The notes: generated by a model not told the origin, from the letters alone. A stretch of DNA of 64,000 nt from Petrosia ficiformis (GCA_947044365.1 OX345641.1:5357847-5421846), one strand, 5' to 3'. Positions 23,446 to 39,000 are shown, counted from the stretch's first letter. Numbers and translations are program-made.

Positions 23446-26049
23446 CTGCAGAAACTATGAAGTATAATTATAAAAGCAAGATCATGATATTTTTACAGTT
23501 GTATAATTATGTTATTTTCAAGTTAACTAAAGAAGACCCTCTGGCTGAAAATTTCCATTTCTAGATATATATTACATTTTAATAAAGCTTACAAAAATCT
23601 ACTAAGAGATATAAACAATGTAGTAAAAGACTTGAGCTTAGTTTCCTTGTTTTACACTACGCATAAAAGTCGAGATTGTTGCTATTGTAAAGTCAAGCAA
23701 GCAGTATGTGTATCTACAATCATGACTTTAGTTATTTAATTATATTGCTATAATTATCATACTTATTTATATTGCAGTTATTTGCATTGCCACCTTATTT
23801 ACAATATTGCAATATCACAAACAAATATTATTGCCATTTTACTAATAATTACAATATGCATAAATACATTAAGGCTGTCAGTTAGGAAGAAAAACATTGG
23901 CAACTAATCAAGTCATTTTGTGTTCTGTTTTTACTTATTTGAAGTAACTAATACCTCACATTAAGGAACATAATCATATGCAATAATCACAAATCATGGG
24001 GGTAGGAACAGGGGGGATCTGGGGAGGCTGAAGCCCCCCCACTTTTGAGAAATCATCAAAATTCAGTACAATCAACAACTCCCTGATTTATTTTAACTTT
24101 TTTGATAAAATATTTATGAAGGATGGAGGAAATCACTATAACTGTCCACACAGTGGCCCCCCCACTTCAATATTGCTTCCTACCCCACTGCAAATGGATC
24201 AATTTGAAAGAATTCCAGCTACTCATCAGAGGTAGTAAAAACCACCAACTTCCCCTCAACAAGTTCCTGTATCTCAATGTAGTGATATACATCATCCATC
24301 ATTGTATAGGCAGCTGGAGGTTCATTGTAACCCTGAAGCCTATGGTGTTTAACTTCACCATTTTTAGAATTCCTACGTCTTTAATCACCCATTGAGTAAG
24401 AGCTCTGTTGCCACTTTGCTGGGATTTCTGGACAGGTGGAGCAAAAAATTCATTGCAATTGGGCCACTGAAAACAACACAGACGTTTTTACGAGCCTAAA
24501 GTCCTACAACCAACAGAGTATTCTTCCCAACAGCATGAAGATAATCCTTGAGGATAAAGAAACGGACTAAAAAATTGTGTAAGGATACCTTAATTTGGTT
24601 TTGAACTTCATCAGTATTTTGTGTTTCAAACACAGAATCCACACATAATTTGTTGACAAATGTGTGACAGTAATAATGTGCAGAATATATTCAAGAATTC
24701 ATATCTTCATTTCCCTTTAACATATATGAAGGAATACTCCCTATTATACCAGTTAATGATCATGAATCTCTTACAATACTAAATATCAGTAATGATGCAG
24801 TACATGATATCATAACATAGCATGTAAAGGAAAATTTGTCACTTGGATTAGAGAATGTTTGAGGAAATATTACTAACTTGAAAAGTCTTTCCCTGTATAA
24901 GCCATGGATACAATTAATTATCTATTTAGATTCTAACCCACATTTGGATATAACACTAGACAAAGAAGAAAGTCTTAACTAACATTCTATGAAGCAACAG
25001 AACTATTACAGTCCTTAGGATAGTGTGTATTGACATTATGATGAAGTGGGAAAATCTCTTCAATTCATGTCGTCAAAAAAGAAATTGCTACAGTGTCTGG
25101 ATATCAAAATCACTGAGTTATGAAGAGATAATTGCACATGTTACAAATATGTTAAAGGGAAATGAAGATATGAATTCTTGAAAGTTATATTCTTTGGATC
25201 TTTACTATCTGAAGTTACATATAAAGAAGACTGTATACCAATGGTGCGTCAATTCTTGGAAACTGATATAAACAAAACACTGATTACTCAATGTAAATAA
25301 AAGAAACTTCGTCCACATCCAATAGTTAAGAATTGACAGAATTTAACTTCTATTCTGTCTCCATTACCAGATGAAAACTATTCCTTGGGCAATTTCAGGA
25401 TGTGATTGCATGTTTTTAATCCATGCAAGATGGATTCAGTAGTATTAGTCATAAAAGCCAGCCACTCAGACTCTTTTAAATTAATAATTGGCCTTCTCCT
25501 CTGTGGATTGATGATGATAGACTGATAATTATATCTGTATAATATAAAAAAGGTATACATATCACTGACTGACTGCAACAGTATTGAGACAAGCCTTCGA
25601 ACTTTGGTGTTAAATACATGTGTAACGAACGTCAACTGTTCAGTTCACATTCACTGATTGCTTAAAATAATTGATCTCATTACTGAGCTTCCTATAGAAT
25701 TATGAAATCAGTAATAAATAAATATAATAAGACATACATGCAAATAATAAATGGCTACACAAGAGAAGTAGTTCATGCAAAGATAAAAACATCCCATTTG
25801 GGATCTATAATAGCCATCTGGATGCTCAGTGGTCTGTCTTTGGATTAATTCTCTGAAAATGCTTTATTCTCTATGCGCTGATTGATTATCTTGCTTTAGA
25901 GCATTCAAGATAATATCACACAAGGCATCATGGCATCTTATTCAATATGGTCCATGACTATATACTTGACTCACCATAATTATTGATCGATGAGAGACCT
26001 ACAGGGGCATGTTAGTGGAGGATCTGTATTGAAGTTCAACATATAGCCA
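23446..26049. other. No supportable gene; degraded repeat sequence
   Basis: AT-rich sequence without a convincing frame. Around 24000-24045 and 24153-24165 are short G and C runs flanking an open frame at 24123-24395 that has no recognisable motif. Positions 25380-25640 hold a short minus-strand frame of unknown origin. Much of 24900-26049 may be the far end of the LINE-like element that follows, but I cannot show it. Confidence 0.4.
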
Positions 26050-27200
26050 ACTGAGAATAGTTATAAACACAGCTGGTAGAATTGAGAGACCAAGTGAGGA
26101 ATAGGTAAGGCTTTAAGCCATACACTATCATCAGAGATAGCAAGCAGTCTAGCTCGATTTCTGTCATCCAAGCCAGCTAAGAATGAGGTATAGTCTAACT
26201 GGAATAGTTGTAATGACAATTAATGGATTTGTGGCTTTTCACTATACTCTTGCAGACGTTAATTTGGATGGTAGATTAGTGGATAGTAGATTAGTCTTCA
26301 CCAGAAAGAACTACGTAGGTTCATATTAAGATCTAGGTCTTCTAACATTTGGTACATTAAACTGATAACAACTAGGTAAAAAGGCAGCTAGTGCTGTTTG
26401 GCATGATAGTCTGAGGCCAATTCTACCAAGCTTGAATGGTAAATTGACCTGTTGCTATTGGATGTCTGAGGCCGGTAGACTTTCGAATTATCCTGTTAAA
26501 AGCACCCCTCAAGTTTATATCAAAATGGAGTTGTATTTGCAGGTCTTCCATCTCCAATATCTTTAATTGGAGATATTCTCTCAGTTTATTGTCTATCACA
26601 TGGTTAACCGAAGAAGAAAATAATCTCTAGCTATATACTTTCCCACTGAACAGGTGACCCCAATAATGAGATCCTTCCTCCAATTAAACGCTTGAGTTCA
26701 GATGGGAAGTATGGGAAAGTATTATCACCTGAAGGCCAAAGTTTAAGGCCATTCTTTCTTCGATTTTCCAAGAGAAAAGTCATAAATTCCTTGACTTCGT
26801 TACAGGCACCAATAACTGCTCCATCATCTAGGTACTACCAATTAAACAGTAGATTTGTTGAAAACACATATTGATCAGTAACTTACAAAGAGTCACTGAA
26901 AACAGTAATTGGCCAAGCGGGTCACCTTGTTGTACTCCTGCAGAAGATAAGATGCGACTTTGACCAAATCTAAGTTCACCAGGAACAATATAATGTCATT
27001 GCACCCATCCAAATAATTGAGGGAGAAGATCTTTAATCTGATTCAAAAATGTTTCTCTGCTCCATTCATTGAGGGTATATGTGAAATTGACTTTCAATAT
27101 ACGCATATCTTCATGGAATTGTAAGTTTTTTGGTCTCAGATAGATCTTCATTCCATAAATGAACTATACCTTCATTCTGCCATCTATCAAGATGTTTTTA
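26050..27200 (-). pseudogene. Decayed non-LTR retrotransposon reverse transcriptase
   Basis: On the minus strand, broken frames carry reverse transcriptase landmarks in order: LNEWSRETFLNQIKDLLPQL (about 27075-27015), SAGVQQGDPLGQLLFSVTLC (about 26945-26886, the QGDPLGPLLF motif), YLDDGAVIGA (about 26835-26805, the catalytic DD), then LDDRNRARLLAISDDSVWLK and ALPIPHL (about 26190-26100), matching the region after the polymerase domain in LINE-like elements common in sponges and corals. Several stops and frameshifts interrupt it, so it is dead. Confidence 0.75.
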
Positions 27201-27892
27201 ATTGTTGAACTTAGTATAGACCTTAGTCCTATCATGTTTCCCCCCATGTGGTGATAATCTTAACACAGCTTTGGCAAAAATGCACAATTAAATGAAAAGC
27301 TCCCGCACATGCTTTCTTTAACTCATTCTTTAATATTCATTTTGGCTAATGATGTTCTACAGCTTTTTGGTACATGAGATATTGTACATATCTGCATTAT
27401 GAAGCAGCTTTCCATGATGGAATTCACACATTCCTTTTCCACACTGAGATCAGTATTCAGCCCGGCTGCAATTGCATATTATTTGCAGTAATTTGTATAT
27501 AGTAAATCTAAAACTATCTATACTATCTGAGTTATTACTGCTATTAACATTACTATTAATAATATTATTAACATTACAGTATTATAATGATTATTAGGCA
27601 ACAGGTCAGTATACAATGGGGCAATGACATTTTTAAATAATGGAAATGTTCTCCATTATAACAATCTGGCATATAAAAAATATATTATAAGCTGGTGGAG
27701 CTAGAAAATGACAGGAATGCACATGCAGTACCTAATATTAGCTATCTCAGTGTGCATTATGACCAAATACGGAAATCAGTTTCACGTGATAATAAGCACC
27801 TTACACGTACGTACACGTGAGAAGCAGAACATGTAGGTGTGTTTCATTACACAGAAATAATTTAGGAATGCGGTTGAACTGTAAGCTTGACT

Positions 27893-30051
27893 ATGCTCCT
27901 GTGTTTCTTTGTGATTTCCATTCTTGGTGTCCCTTCTTCAACCGATGGATGTAGATCAGTGACTGTCGAGAGCTTGATCTACAAACGTAACTCGGAAAAG
28001 ATAACATTTACTGCAAGTCCTGAATTCGATAGTATTGACAATGTATCTGTGAAAGTGGTGATTGATGCAGATAATATTTTAACTACAGATTGTTATGGCA
28101 AAATTGATGGAAAGGATGATAATCAGGTTCTGTTTAGTAATCTACGAAAGGTGTGTGTATTGAGTGCATAATTGATTATAGTAAACTGGGAAAAAGGGAA
28201 AATGTATGGGAATATGGAAATGCATATCAAGTTACCCCAACCATATACCTGTTTTTAAGGGTCTATAGCTAATCGTTGTAAATGCATGAGAATGGGACTT
28301 GGACCTTGGGAATCGGGACTAATAGATTAATACTTAATTTGGAGGAATTGATTCATATCAGTGCCAAAAACAAGATGTACGTATATAGCAGCCAAACCAA
28401 GTAACCCCACCTAGTCCCAAAATGTATCATATTACTATTAGGCACTTGCTTACAGAAGAAAGATAATAATAAATATAAAATAGTAATGTACTGTTAAATA
28501 GAAAGATCTGATTTTTTTTTTCTGAGCTACATCCACCTAAACTACCAACTGACTGGTTAGGGAAAAAATTTTCCCGAGTTATCGCCATTTGCTATAATAT
28601 ATATATACATACATGTATATCAGAGTTTTTGATAGCTCATATTATAGTACACCATTGGCCCAAAGAACTTATCTGGGACAGCACAGTGCCCTCTTTGGGC
28701 CAGATGGCGCAATTACATGTATATTGTCACTAACAGCATTAACTCTTTGTTAATTGGCTGAAGATGTATTATATAATTATGAACTAATTTGTAACATGGA
28801 TATGAAAGGCACTGCTCTAGTTTATTACAGACCTGATTGTATAGCTCTGTGGTATAGTGTAATATCCCAAGGCAGTATTTGGGTTTGCTTTCATCTTTCT
28901 GTTTTGTCTAACTAACTCTTTGAAGAACTCACATTGTATATCTAGATGTTTTATGACAGAAATACACACGCACAAATAATATGTAATGACATTTAATACA
29001 GAGATTTTTGGTCAGCAAATTGGCTCAACAGTTGTTTTTCAGCCAATCAACTATTATCATACTTTAAGATGGCTGTTGTATGAAATTGCTGATTTTAGTA
29101 CATTTTTTTGCATACATGTATATACACACATACATAATTATACCTTACATGTAATTAACCTTTGAGCAGAATATTAAAAAACTTAATACCATTTAATTGG
29201 GTATGTACATGTACATGCAAACACAGGTCACCAGTAACTAAACCAAATAAGAAACTCTTAGGGCCAAGATGTGCCACATGAGCTTATCACATAATAGTGG
29301 ATAAAAGTTACCATAGCTACAACTTGTTTCTGTAATATGATATACACGTTTAAAATCATGAATTCATCACTCAAAGAATACACGTATATTGTGTATGGAA
29401 TCACATACCAAATGTTTCTTCATTTATAATTTTTGTATTTTTTAGATAATATTTCTTTCTTTCTTTTGCTCTGTGAACTGTAGCTCAAATGTGCATTCTA
29501 TTATGTGCCATGTCTATTAATTGACTTGGGTACTGAATGCTGTAACTTCCTTGTATATACATAACACATATACAATGTATGAGCACAAACCCATAGATAC
29601 AAAATATCAAGCCCTGTTGAAAGAAATCACAGGGAATGTCCTGTGAGCCATATAACATAACAACATAGGAATCACTACCACTAATGTTTATTCATGTACT
29701 CGTATAATATTAGTTAATAACAGTTGAAGTTTTAATTACTTTTAATTTGTGTGTGTATGTGTGTTGCAACAACAACACATACCATACATTCTTTGTTACT
29801 ACATGAACATTTATTTGATACTGAATGGAATTCACATTATCTTCAAGCCTTTACACAATATACATGTACATGTATGCATTGTGTATGTATAATGTACATA
29901 TATCATATATTGTATAGTTAGTACACATACATGTATGATTATATACATGTACATGTGTATATAATTATATGCATATGTGTACATGTATTCATGTGTGCGT
30001 TCCTGTCTGTTTATGTACATACTGTATGTGTTTGTGTGTTTGTGTATGTAC

Positions 30052-30082
<31 letters not shown>

Positions 30083-33000
30083 GTGAATTGTAAAACTGAA
30101 GTAACAATATCTACATGTAACAATCATTATAATAATGTTTATTATTCTCATGATAATGTTCACTTATATACCATTATGTGTATGGATCATGATACATTGT
30201 TTACATAAACCACTAATGGTGTGAACTATGTAGTAATTGTATAAGTATTGTTTTGAAAGTAATATTTATTACTGTAAGAGTTACTTTCAACACAATATCA
30301 TCATGTAACAGTAATACTGTTACATGATGTTGTTTATTCTTTGTGTGTGTGATTACTAATGTACATTATATGTGCTATGATAATATTTCATTGTGTACAA
30401 AGCCATAATCACCATAACATCATGTGATTATAAGTATTATTAATAGTACTACACGCAACTATTCTTAACTTGTTACTATTATTAGTGTACAGTAACTTGT
30501 GTTTACTGTGCTGTATGTGTGGGGTAAGTAGTACAGTGCACTACACACAATTAGTATTAGTATTGTACAGTACTGTGTACATTGTAAGTTATGTATGTGG
30601 TAATTAACAATTAATGTCATCGGTATACTCAATTATACTCAATGAATTAATAGTGCTACTGTTACTATTAGTATTATATATTATTGTATACATAATGTGT
30701 GTGGTATATAATGATTGTGTATGTGTAGGTGTGCTGTGTATGTAAACACATTGTAAGTATGTAATTGAATAGTTCTTCACACTTCATTCACTATTACTGA
30801 AAGGGGACACTAATTATTATATTGTATAGTCTAATTTCATTCATACCATTCTCTTTAATATATACGTACTTGTAATTGTATCCGTTGAGTGATAGTTTTT
30901 AGCCAAGATATCTACATGTACATGTACATTCACTATGCAAACACCCATGACTATATAATTACACACACACTATCTATTATAGTACAAACAGTATGTGTGA
31001 AGAGTAAACTAAGGATTCCAGAGACTCTCCCACTCCCTTGGAAGTAATAGACACAGCACACCAATCCTGTATGTCACTTTATCCTTCACAGATTTCTAAA
31101 TGCATGACACAAAATGATTTTGGAGTTTCCATTTAGAATGGTACAACTGGTCAATTAGCTATTGCCTCAGACTTTAGTGCTTGTTGTGAAATGACAATAA
31201 CGATGTACACGTACACCTGTACATGTATATAAATGTAGTTTACTCTAATTAATGCCCATTTTGTATTAGACCTGGCCAAGGGTACTTGAGTACCCGAGTG
31301 CCCAACAGTGAATGTATTTCTTGAAATTATACTCATGACTTGTGGCTACCATGATATAAACAATTGCTACACTTTTTAATAATCTGTATTGATGTACATG
31401 CAGGGGTGTGGAAACAGTCAGCCATGCAGGACATTGTCCGATAAATCTAGTGAATGTCCGATAAATTGAAACTAAACTGTATACAAAGTATATAGGGAGC
31501 AGACAAGAGTGATGAAAATAAGCCAAAATGTCCAGCAGTTGGCTCACTATTTCCACATCCCTGTGTACATGTACATGTACATGTATAGAAGGGTTGACAA
31601 TTTGTATGGGTTTCTGTACTTTCAAAAATCTGTATTTTTGTACGATATATTTATGTACATGTACATGTAGTGGTTGGAATGAAATTCAATACTTCTCTAC
31701 TTTTGTACTGTTAAATACATGTACATGCATGTAATAATAACCCACTTTGACCTTTTCCCACAAAAGGAGTAGGTTCAAATCTTACTGTCTACAGACACTA
31801 GAAATAAATTAGATTGTAGAAACTGAGCTACATGTATATACATGTACATGTAATACGTGTACATGTACATGTAGTACATGTACATCTACATGTACATGTA
31901 ATACATGTACATCTACATTTACATGTAGCTTTTGTAGCTGGAATAAATCAACATGCAACATTCTTTTACTAAAATGAGAAATTTTCAGCAATTAATGGGC
32001 AGAGATGGGGTCAATTAAACTGTAATGTAATTATTACTATTACCATTAAATCAGTATATTAGTATTACTACATGCATTACTAATACATCCTAGGTCAATG
32101 TACCTGTAATATATTACTAATTTACTATTATTATTACCTTAAAAATCATTATTATTATTATTACTATTACATTTACTACCTAAGTCAGTGTAATATATTA
32201 TTATTATTTAATTACATGTACAGTACCTTAAAAATCAATAGATATACAGTACATGTACTATTGCTAGTACCTCCTAAGTCAGCGTTACTTTTATGGATTA
32301 CTGTAGCATTGAGGTTTCTTTGAAATTCTTTTTTGTTTTAGGTGGTACCTTAGTCTACAGAGCAACGGACTCCTTTTTTAAATACATGTACAGCTTCTAG
32401 GATTTCTGAAACAAGAATTCCACTATGTAGTATGTACTGTGACTCAAAAACAAGCAGTGGTAAAAGAAAAATCATACTGTTGCCGAACATTTCAGTTATT
32501 CAGCTACTAGTTTTCAAAATTTAAGAGCAGTAGAGCATGAAATGTATAGCAATTAATTAATATGCCAACTACCCGAGCGCCACCTTAAACTAAATGACCA
32601 TTGTATTTAATATTTGTGAGTTTCTCAAAAACAGAAGGATCTATAAGTTTATACCTTTCTGGCCAAGAATCTATTTCCAATACTAAAAGGTCTCTCTACT
32701 GGTCCTGCTATAAATAATGAACATATTACAGAGTCAATTACTGACATTGAGATTGTCTATTACTATTACTAATATTATTACCTGACTGTCTATTACTATT
32801 ACTAATATTATTACCTGACTGTCTATTACTATTGGTAATATTATTACCTGACTGTCTATTACTATTACTAATATTATTACCTGACTGTCTATTACTATTG
32901 GTAATATTATTACCTGACTGTCTATTACTATTACTAATATTATTACCTGATTGTCTATTACTATTATTACCTGACTGTCTATTACTATTACTAATATTAT

Positions 33001-36000
33001 TACCTGACTGTCTATTACTATTGGTAATATTATTACCGGACTGTCTATTACTATTACTAATATTATTACCTGACTGTCTATTACTATTACTAATATTATT
33101 ACCTGACTGTCTATTACCAGTGTTTCCCCCAGGATAAATATTAAGGGTGGGGGAGTGCATCCGTGGTACATGACGTTTCGTTAACAATGTTCAATCAGTA
33201 TTGTTTTTCAGTATAAACTTTAACATTAAAGGGTGGGGGAGCAAGACTAAAGGTGGGGGAGCGCCATGTTACCACCCTTTGGGGGAAACACTGTATTACT
33301 ATTGGTAATATTATTACCTGACTGTCTATTACTATTACTAAGGCCTATTCACGTTCATAGTGACCTCAAAATTAGGATGCGATGACTTTATAATAATTAT
33401 TAATATGTACAATGTACATGTAATATAGTGTATAGTTTGAGTTAATACATGATTATATTATACAACACAATGTACCTTGAAACATGTAATCTATACTATT
33501 ACTATTATCTATTATTATTACATGTACATGTGTACCCCATGTCTGATGTTCCTATTACACTTACATGTACATGTACATGTACTTGTTTATTGTACATGTA
33601 CATGTACGTATATATGCATATTTATTTATTATTCCTCATAGAATGATCTGTATATTATTACTAAAAGAGAGGATGTTGACAATATCTTTAAAAGAATTAG
33701 TCAAGGAAATATAATTATTTTATATTCTTGTCACAATAGACAAAATGTTTGTCTGGAATTAAAAAGTAAGGAAAGTGATGAATTTGATAAATACTTCCAA
33801 GTACATGTATCAATCAGATTAATTTTCGTTAATTTAAAGTAAAATATCTTGTTGTGTCATGTTACTCATACTGAATTATACATGTAAAGGCTCAGCTACA
33901 AATATAGTTGTTAAGACTGTGTTTATAAACACTGATCATACTTTTCCCCACACTACCTAAAACTCCTGTTTGACATTTTGAGCATACACTGTACATGTAC
34001 TGTATGTGTTTATTTTCACCAGAGATTATTAAGTATTGTACATACGCACATGTACATTTAAACAATAGTTAGATAAATGCAATAATGTGTAGCGGGTTAT
34101 TTTCATTTGAGGCTAAATTTATTTTTTTCTTCGTATGTCTACTTTGATAGTTATTGAAACCACTCCAACTCACATTTTCAATGTGTGTACTTATTATCTA
34201 ATTCCTTTCAGCTCAATAACTCTCACATTTTATAAGACACGACATTCTAACTGATTTTGCTGGAATGAAGAGTTCTTAATAAAGCTATTGATGTAAAATT
34301 TATGCTGGGATATTGTAGGAAGGGAGTAAAGTGAATGCTTGAAAGTTTAGTAGTCCTGTGGGCACTTCTACTTGCTTGTATAACTTCTGCACTTTAAATA
34401 GTAGTGACGTTTAGCTCATTAAGTTAGCTGCTTGTAGATACATGTACATTGTCAAAGACCTTCTAAGAAACCCATAGGTACCAAAACATGCTTCAGTAGC
34501 TCAAGCAAGCTGCAAGGCGAATGTCTGAAAGTTTCTTTTACAAGTTAAAATTTCTCTTGCACCCAATCAACTGAAAAACGAGACTGGTTTTAGCAACCAA
34601 ATTAGTGAAGAAATCATTGCTATATACATGTGTAGCACAGCTTTCGGCTTTCAACAGTTGTCCATTGACTAACAGCAAAGTTTGTTCGCTTTCAGCTTTC
34701 AGATATATTGAGGTGCGGTTCACTATCAGCTCCACCTACATGTACTTGAAAATTCTAAAATACATGTACATTATACATGTAAGTAGATTGAATGTTCAAG
34801 TAGGGTTTACTCATGAGGAGATAAGCCAATATTTGAAGATTATATTACCTTCACTAATTGCTAGGAGTGTGAGAAGGTTCTGTGCTGCATACGGATAGCC
34901 TTATAGATGATATAGCCTCTCTAGAACAGTCTTGTTCAATCAGTGGTGTCATTGGTTGGCTATTCGTATGGCAGAAGAACTTTACATGGACTTCTGCAAT
35001 CTAAACTGGAGTCAAGAAGGATTGGGAGTTCACTCCAACATGTTTTTCCACATGTCCATACACACAGATTGGGAACTATAAGGAGACATATCAACCCTGT
35101 TCCATATAGAGCATCATACTTTGGAGGAAAACTCCTGGAAAAAATGATAATGTACATGTAGTTGGCTTCATTAGTCTTCCCAGGAAATACCTCATGTTGA
35201 TATATGCTTCTTTATCAATCAATACTTGTACAGTATAGTGTATGGGACCAGGTTGGATCACAGAACAGAGTTTAATCTATTCACAACTGTGCAGTAGAGT
35301 ATTTCCCATTATCGCGCATTGCCATCCTGTATTACATACAATCAATGTCAAGACAAATTATCGACCGGAACGAATTTGGCCTGAAATATATCTCATATCA
35401 ATTAACATACATGTATAAAATCAATTCTTGTATGAATGGAAGGACATGGTATTATTGACCTGAGTAACGACATAACCACACTTTCCACTTCTTGGGTTAC
35501 AATAAAGGTAATCTCTGAACCTGTAAGGCTATGTGTGAATGCTTGAAATGTCCATACTTTACCTAGTGCCCGTTGGTTGGAGAGATATTCCTAATGTTCT
35601 AGCTCAGTCATCCTCTCATGTTGATCACATTCCATATATGCAGATGATGCAACAATAAATTATAAATCTCATGGTGGTCACCTTTATAGAGAAGTGTGAG
35701 TGGGACTGATCCTTTAGCTGTCTACGTACAAATGTAGGTCTCCAAGCACTTCATGAGAGAAATTTCAAACACATATTTTCTTCCATGAGTGACATATTTG
35801 AAGATATCCTTCATGACGATGGAGATGTCCTGAAACAAGCAATTTTGCTTTTTATAGACGTGTAATGCTTGATTATACAGTTGAAATAATAATTTTTAGC
35901 AACTTTTGTAATAAACAGAGTTAGGATGAAGTGATTTACTAATTAGTAAATCACTTCATCCTAACTCTATTTATTACAAAAGTTGCTAAAAATTATTTGC

Positions 36001-39000
36001 AAGTAAATTTTACTTGCAACATACAATGTAGATATAAATGACAGTAAAATAACAAGATTGTTCAATGGATTCACAAAATCCAGCTTACATGTACATGTAC
36101 CTTGCAATGTTCACACAATGTAGTTCAAAGTGAGAATCACTTGTTCTCAACATCAGTGTCCTGTGTGTCATACTCCTTTTTCTCAAAGATTAACGATGCT
36201 GCTGTGTGTGCCTCGTCCAACCGTACATGTACACTGACAGATGGACCACTTCAAGAGCATTGTTGGCATTGATTACTGTTCTGTTACCATTGAGCTACAC
36301 AAGATTCACACCCAATGCCATGTTGACAACACTTTGTCACTACTGGTTTTTCATTTACATTTTACAGATCACATATTCAAAGCTTTTTGTTAAGGCTGCC
36401 AAGAATTCTAAGCCTTTTTCAAGCTTCTCAATGCCCATTAGCACTTTATCAATGTTTTATATCAGATTTACATGAGCACAGCATCTTCCTTTAGGAGATG
36501 GCACTTGGGTTGACTTGTCCAAGACCTTGGTTAATCCAATGCTTTGTACTGCTACTGAATGTCGTACCAATTAGCTTTTCATATGATGATTTGAATGCAC
36601 CTAAAATCTTTGTGTGTTGACCTGCAGAAACCAAGAGCACTTTTAACATTGTCCAAGAGTGGATAACATTTGCTATCAAGAAGTACATGTATTACTTGGA
36701 ACCACACTTTAGCTGAAACTAAGAGCAGATACAAATGTAGATCACTACCAGTGTATGATCCAAATATCTGAGATGTATCTTTACACCACAACCAGGCAAG
36801 GCTGTATCATCTTCCATTACTTGGTATCTGCAAGCAGCCACAATGTCAAAGCTGGATTAATCTTGTAGATGGTCTGGCAAAAATGACATGGTCTTCAAAC
36901 TCCTTTAATAATAGTTCTAATTTAAACATGGTAGCAATATTGCTCACTTACATTTTGTACATGTACATGTATAAGCAGGCGATAAAACAAGAAGTCCAAA
37001 ACTCAAACTACTGTATATATACCTCAATATCATTGATTTTTATTTTAATCTTTCTGTGATCTTTTGCCATATCTATGTGTATGTGTGTTTGGTAGCTGGA
37101 GCTGATACTCAGCCATGACTCAATAAATGTGAATGCTAACAAACTCTGCTGTTAGTCAACGAAAGCCAAAAGCTGACTAGTACTTGACTAGTTTGTTTGC
37201 TAAAAACTGAAAATGGGCTCCTTTTTCAGTTGATAGGCTTTGATGGTTGATTGAAAACTATAGATTTTCTGAAAAATTTAAAATCTGATAGCTGTTTGCC
37301 CAAAAGAGACAAGCACCAGCCTACACCTTATATACATGTACTATATGCATGTACAAAATTAACGAATGATTTTAACAATGAAAATAACCCGCTATACTGT
37401 ACATGTACATATATATATATACATGTAGAAATGCCTTCCAAGAAGAAAAGGACTGTTTAAATACCCATGAACACTTCTGGCAAAAACACTCAGTAATGCC
37501 AGTACATGTACATGTGTTTTTGAATGATTAGGTAGTGGGACCTAATTAAATTCTATTCAACAAAGTGGTATACAGCAACTCAAATATAGCATATTGCTTG
37601 AGAAAAAAAAACATGGTAATATCATGATACAAATACTAATATTGTGGTAATGTTTTCAATGTCACCCTATGCTACATGTATTACCAAACCTGTGATAATA
37701 TATGTACATGTATGTTATTATAATAAAATGTACTGATTGATTATAACGTACAGTACATGTACATGTCTAGTTTTGTTAAGTATAACCACCTTTAGTTACA
37801 TGTATAGTACATGGAGACAGTGAGTGTGAAGTGTTTTTGGAGCTGCATAGAATCCCTATGATATTTCTTTCAACAGTGAATCTATACATGTAATGATTTA
37901 TAGGCCTTCATTTAGAAAATGTGTCAACGGAAGGCAAAAGTTAAATTTGAAAGACAGTGGTATTGCAATGTACATGTGTGCGTTGTACATGTACAATAGT
38001 GATAGTGCTGTTTGCTTTGATGTAGTGCTACAATACAATTTCACTTGCAATGTATTTCCCTTTCACAATATAAAAAGAAAGTTATAATATGTATGTATAT
38101 GGAGAAAACCCTAAACCCTAAACCCTATGATTGCTTTGTGGTATCATCATTAGCTAATCATGGTTGACTTTCTCATGCTGAAACACAACACACAATAACA
38201 GTTCTCATTTTCATTATCCACTCTTTTCATGTATTAGTTCCAGTTTCTATGCAATCTACAGGTAGCTTTCTTCCTGTTGGTCTGTAGAGCTTGATCATGC
38301 ATTCTGTTATGCCATAATAATATTTTAATGATATCATGACATGTCTATGTAGAACATACATGTACATGTCTACCATACTACATGTACATCGTGAGCCTGC
38401 AAAGCCATCCATATGATTGCTTTTGATGGAGGTTAATGTACATTAATATATATTTATACGTCTGTGTCACTTGTTGCATACATGTAGTCATGTACGTACA
38501 GGTAGTTAAGGCATTCTCGGGGGTTTGGTCAATTACATGTAATACATACATGTATAGGTGTGCTGCATAACAGAATGCATGATCAAGCTCTACAGACCAA
38601 CAGGAAGAAAGCTACCTGTTTTCTCCATATACATACATATTATAACTTTTTTTTATATTGTGGAAGGGGAAAAGTGAAATTGTATTGTAGCACCTTCTCT
38701 GTAATTGTGGTCATAACAGTTAATATACATGTATGTATGACATGGAAAATTTCCATAACATGGCAGCACTAATGTATGTACACATGTACATGTTAATGAA
38801 GTACTTGTACACTGATTTTACATGTGATATTCATTTCAGTGCGAAATATTAATAAACCACTTCCTGTGCTGAGTCATACTAGAAAACGGGATGTTCATTC
38901 TTCAATTAAGGATATCAGAAATACACATGTGGAGTCAGTTATCCCTCAATGGATATTTATACTAGGTGGTATTGGTTTAACTGTTGTACTGCTTTCATTT

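Noticed and set aside
24123..24395. 90-codon plus-strand frame
   Set aside because: No recognisable motif, lies between C- and G-rich runs in decayed repeat sequence, no splice or promoter support.
32734..33187. Three overlapping open frames of 100-150 codons on both strands
   Set aside because: They are translations of a 33-bp minisatellite whose unit is a multiple of three, with no start context and no non-repeat sequence.
38105..38130. Telomere-like CCCTAAA repeats
   Set aside because: Only two to three units, partly created by a MITE end beginning CCCTATGA.
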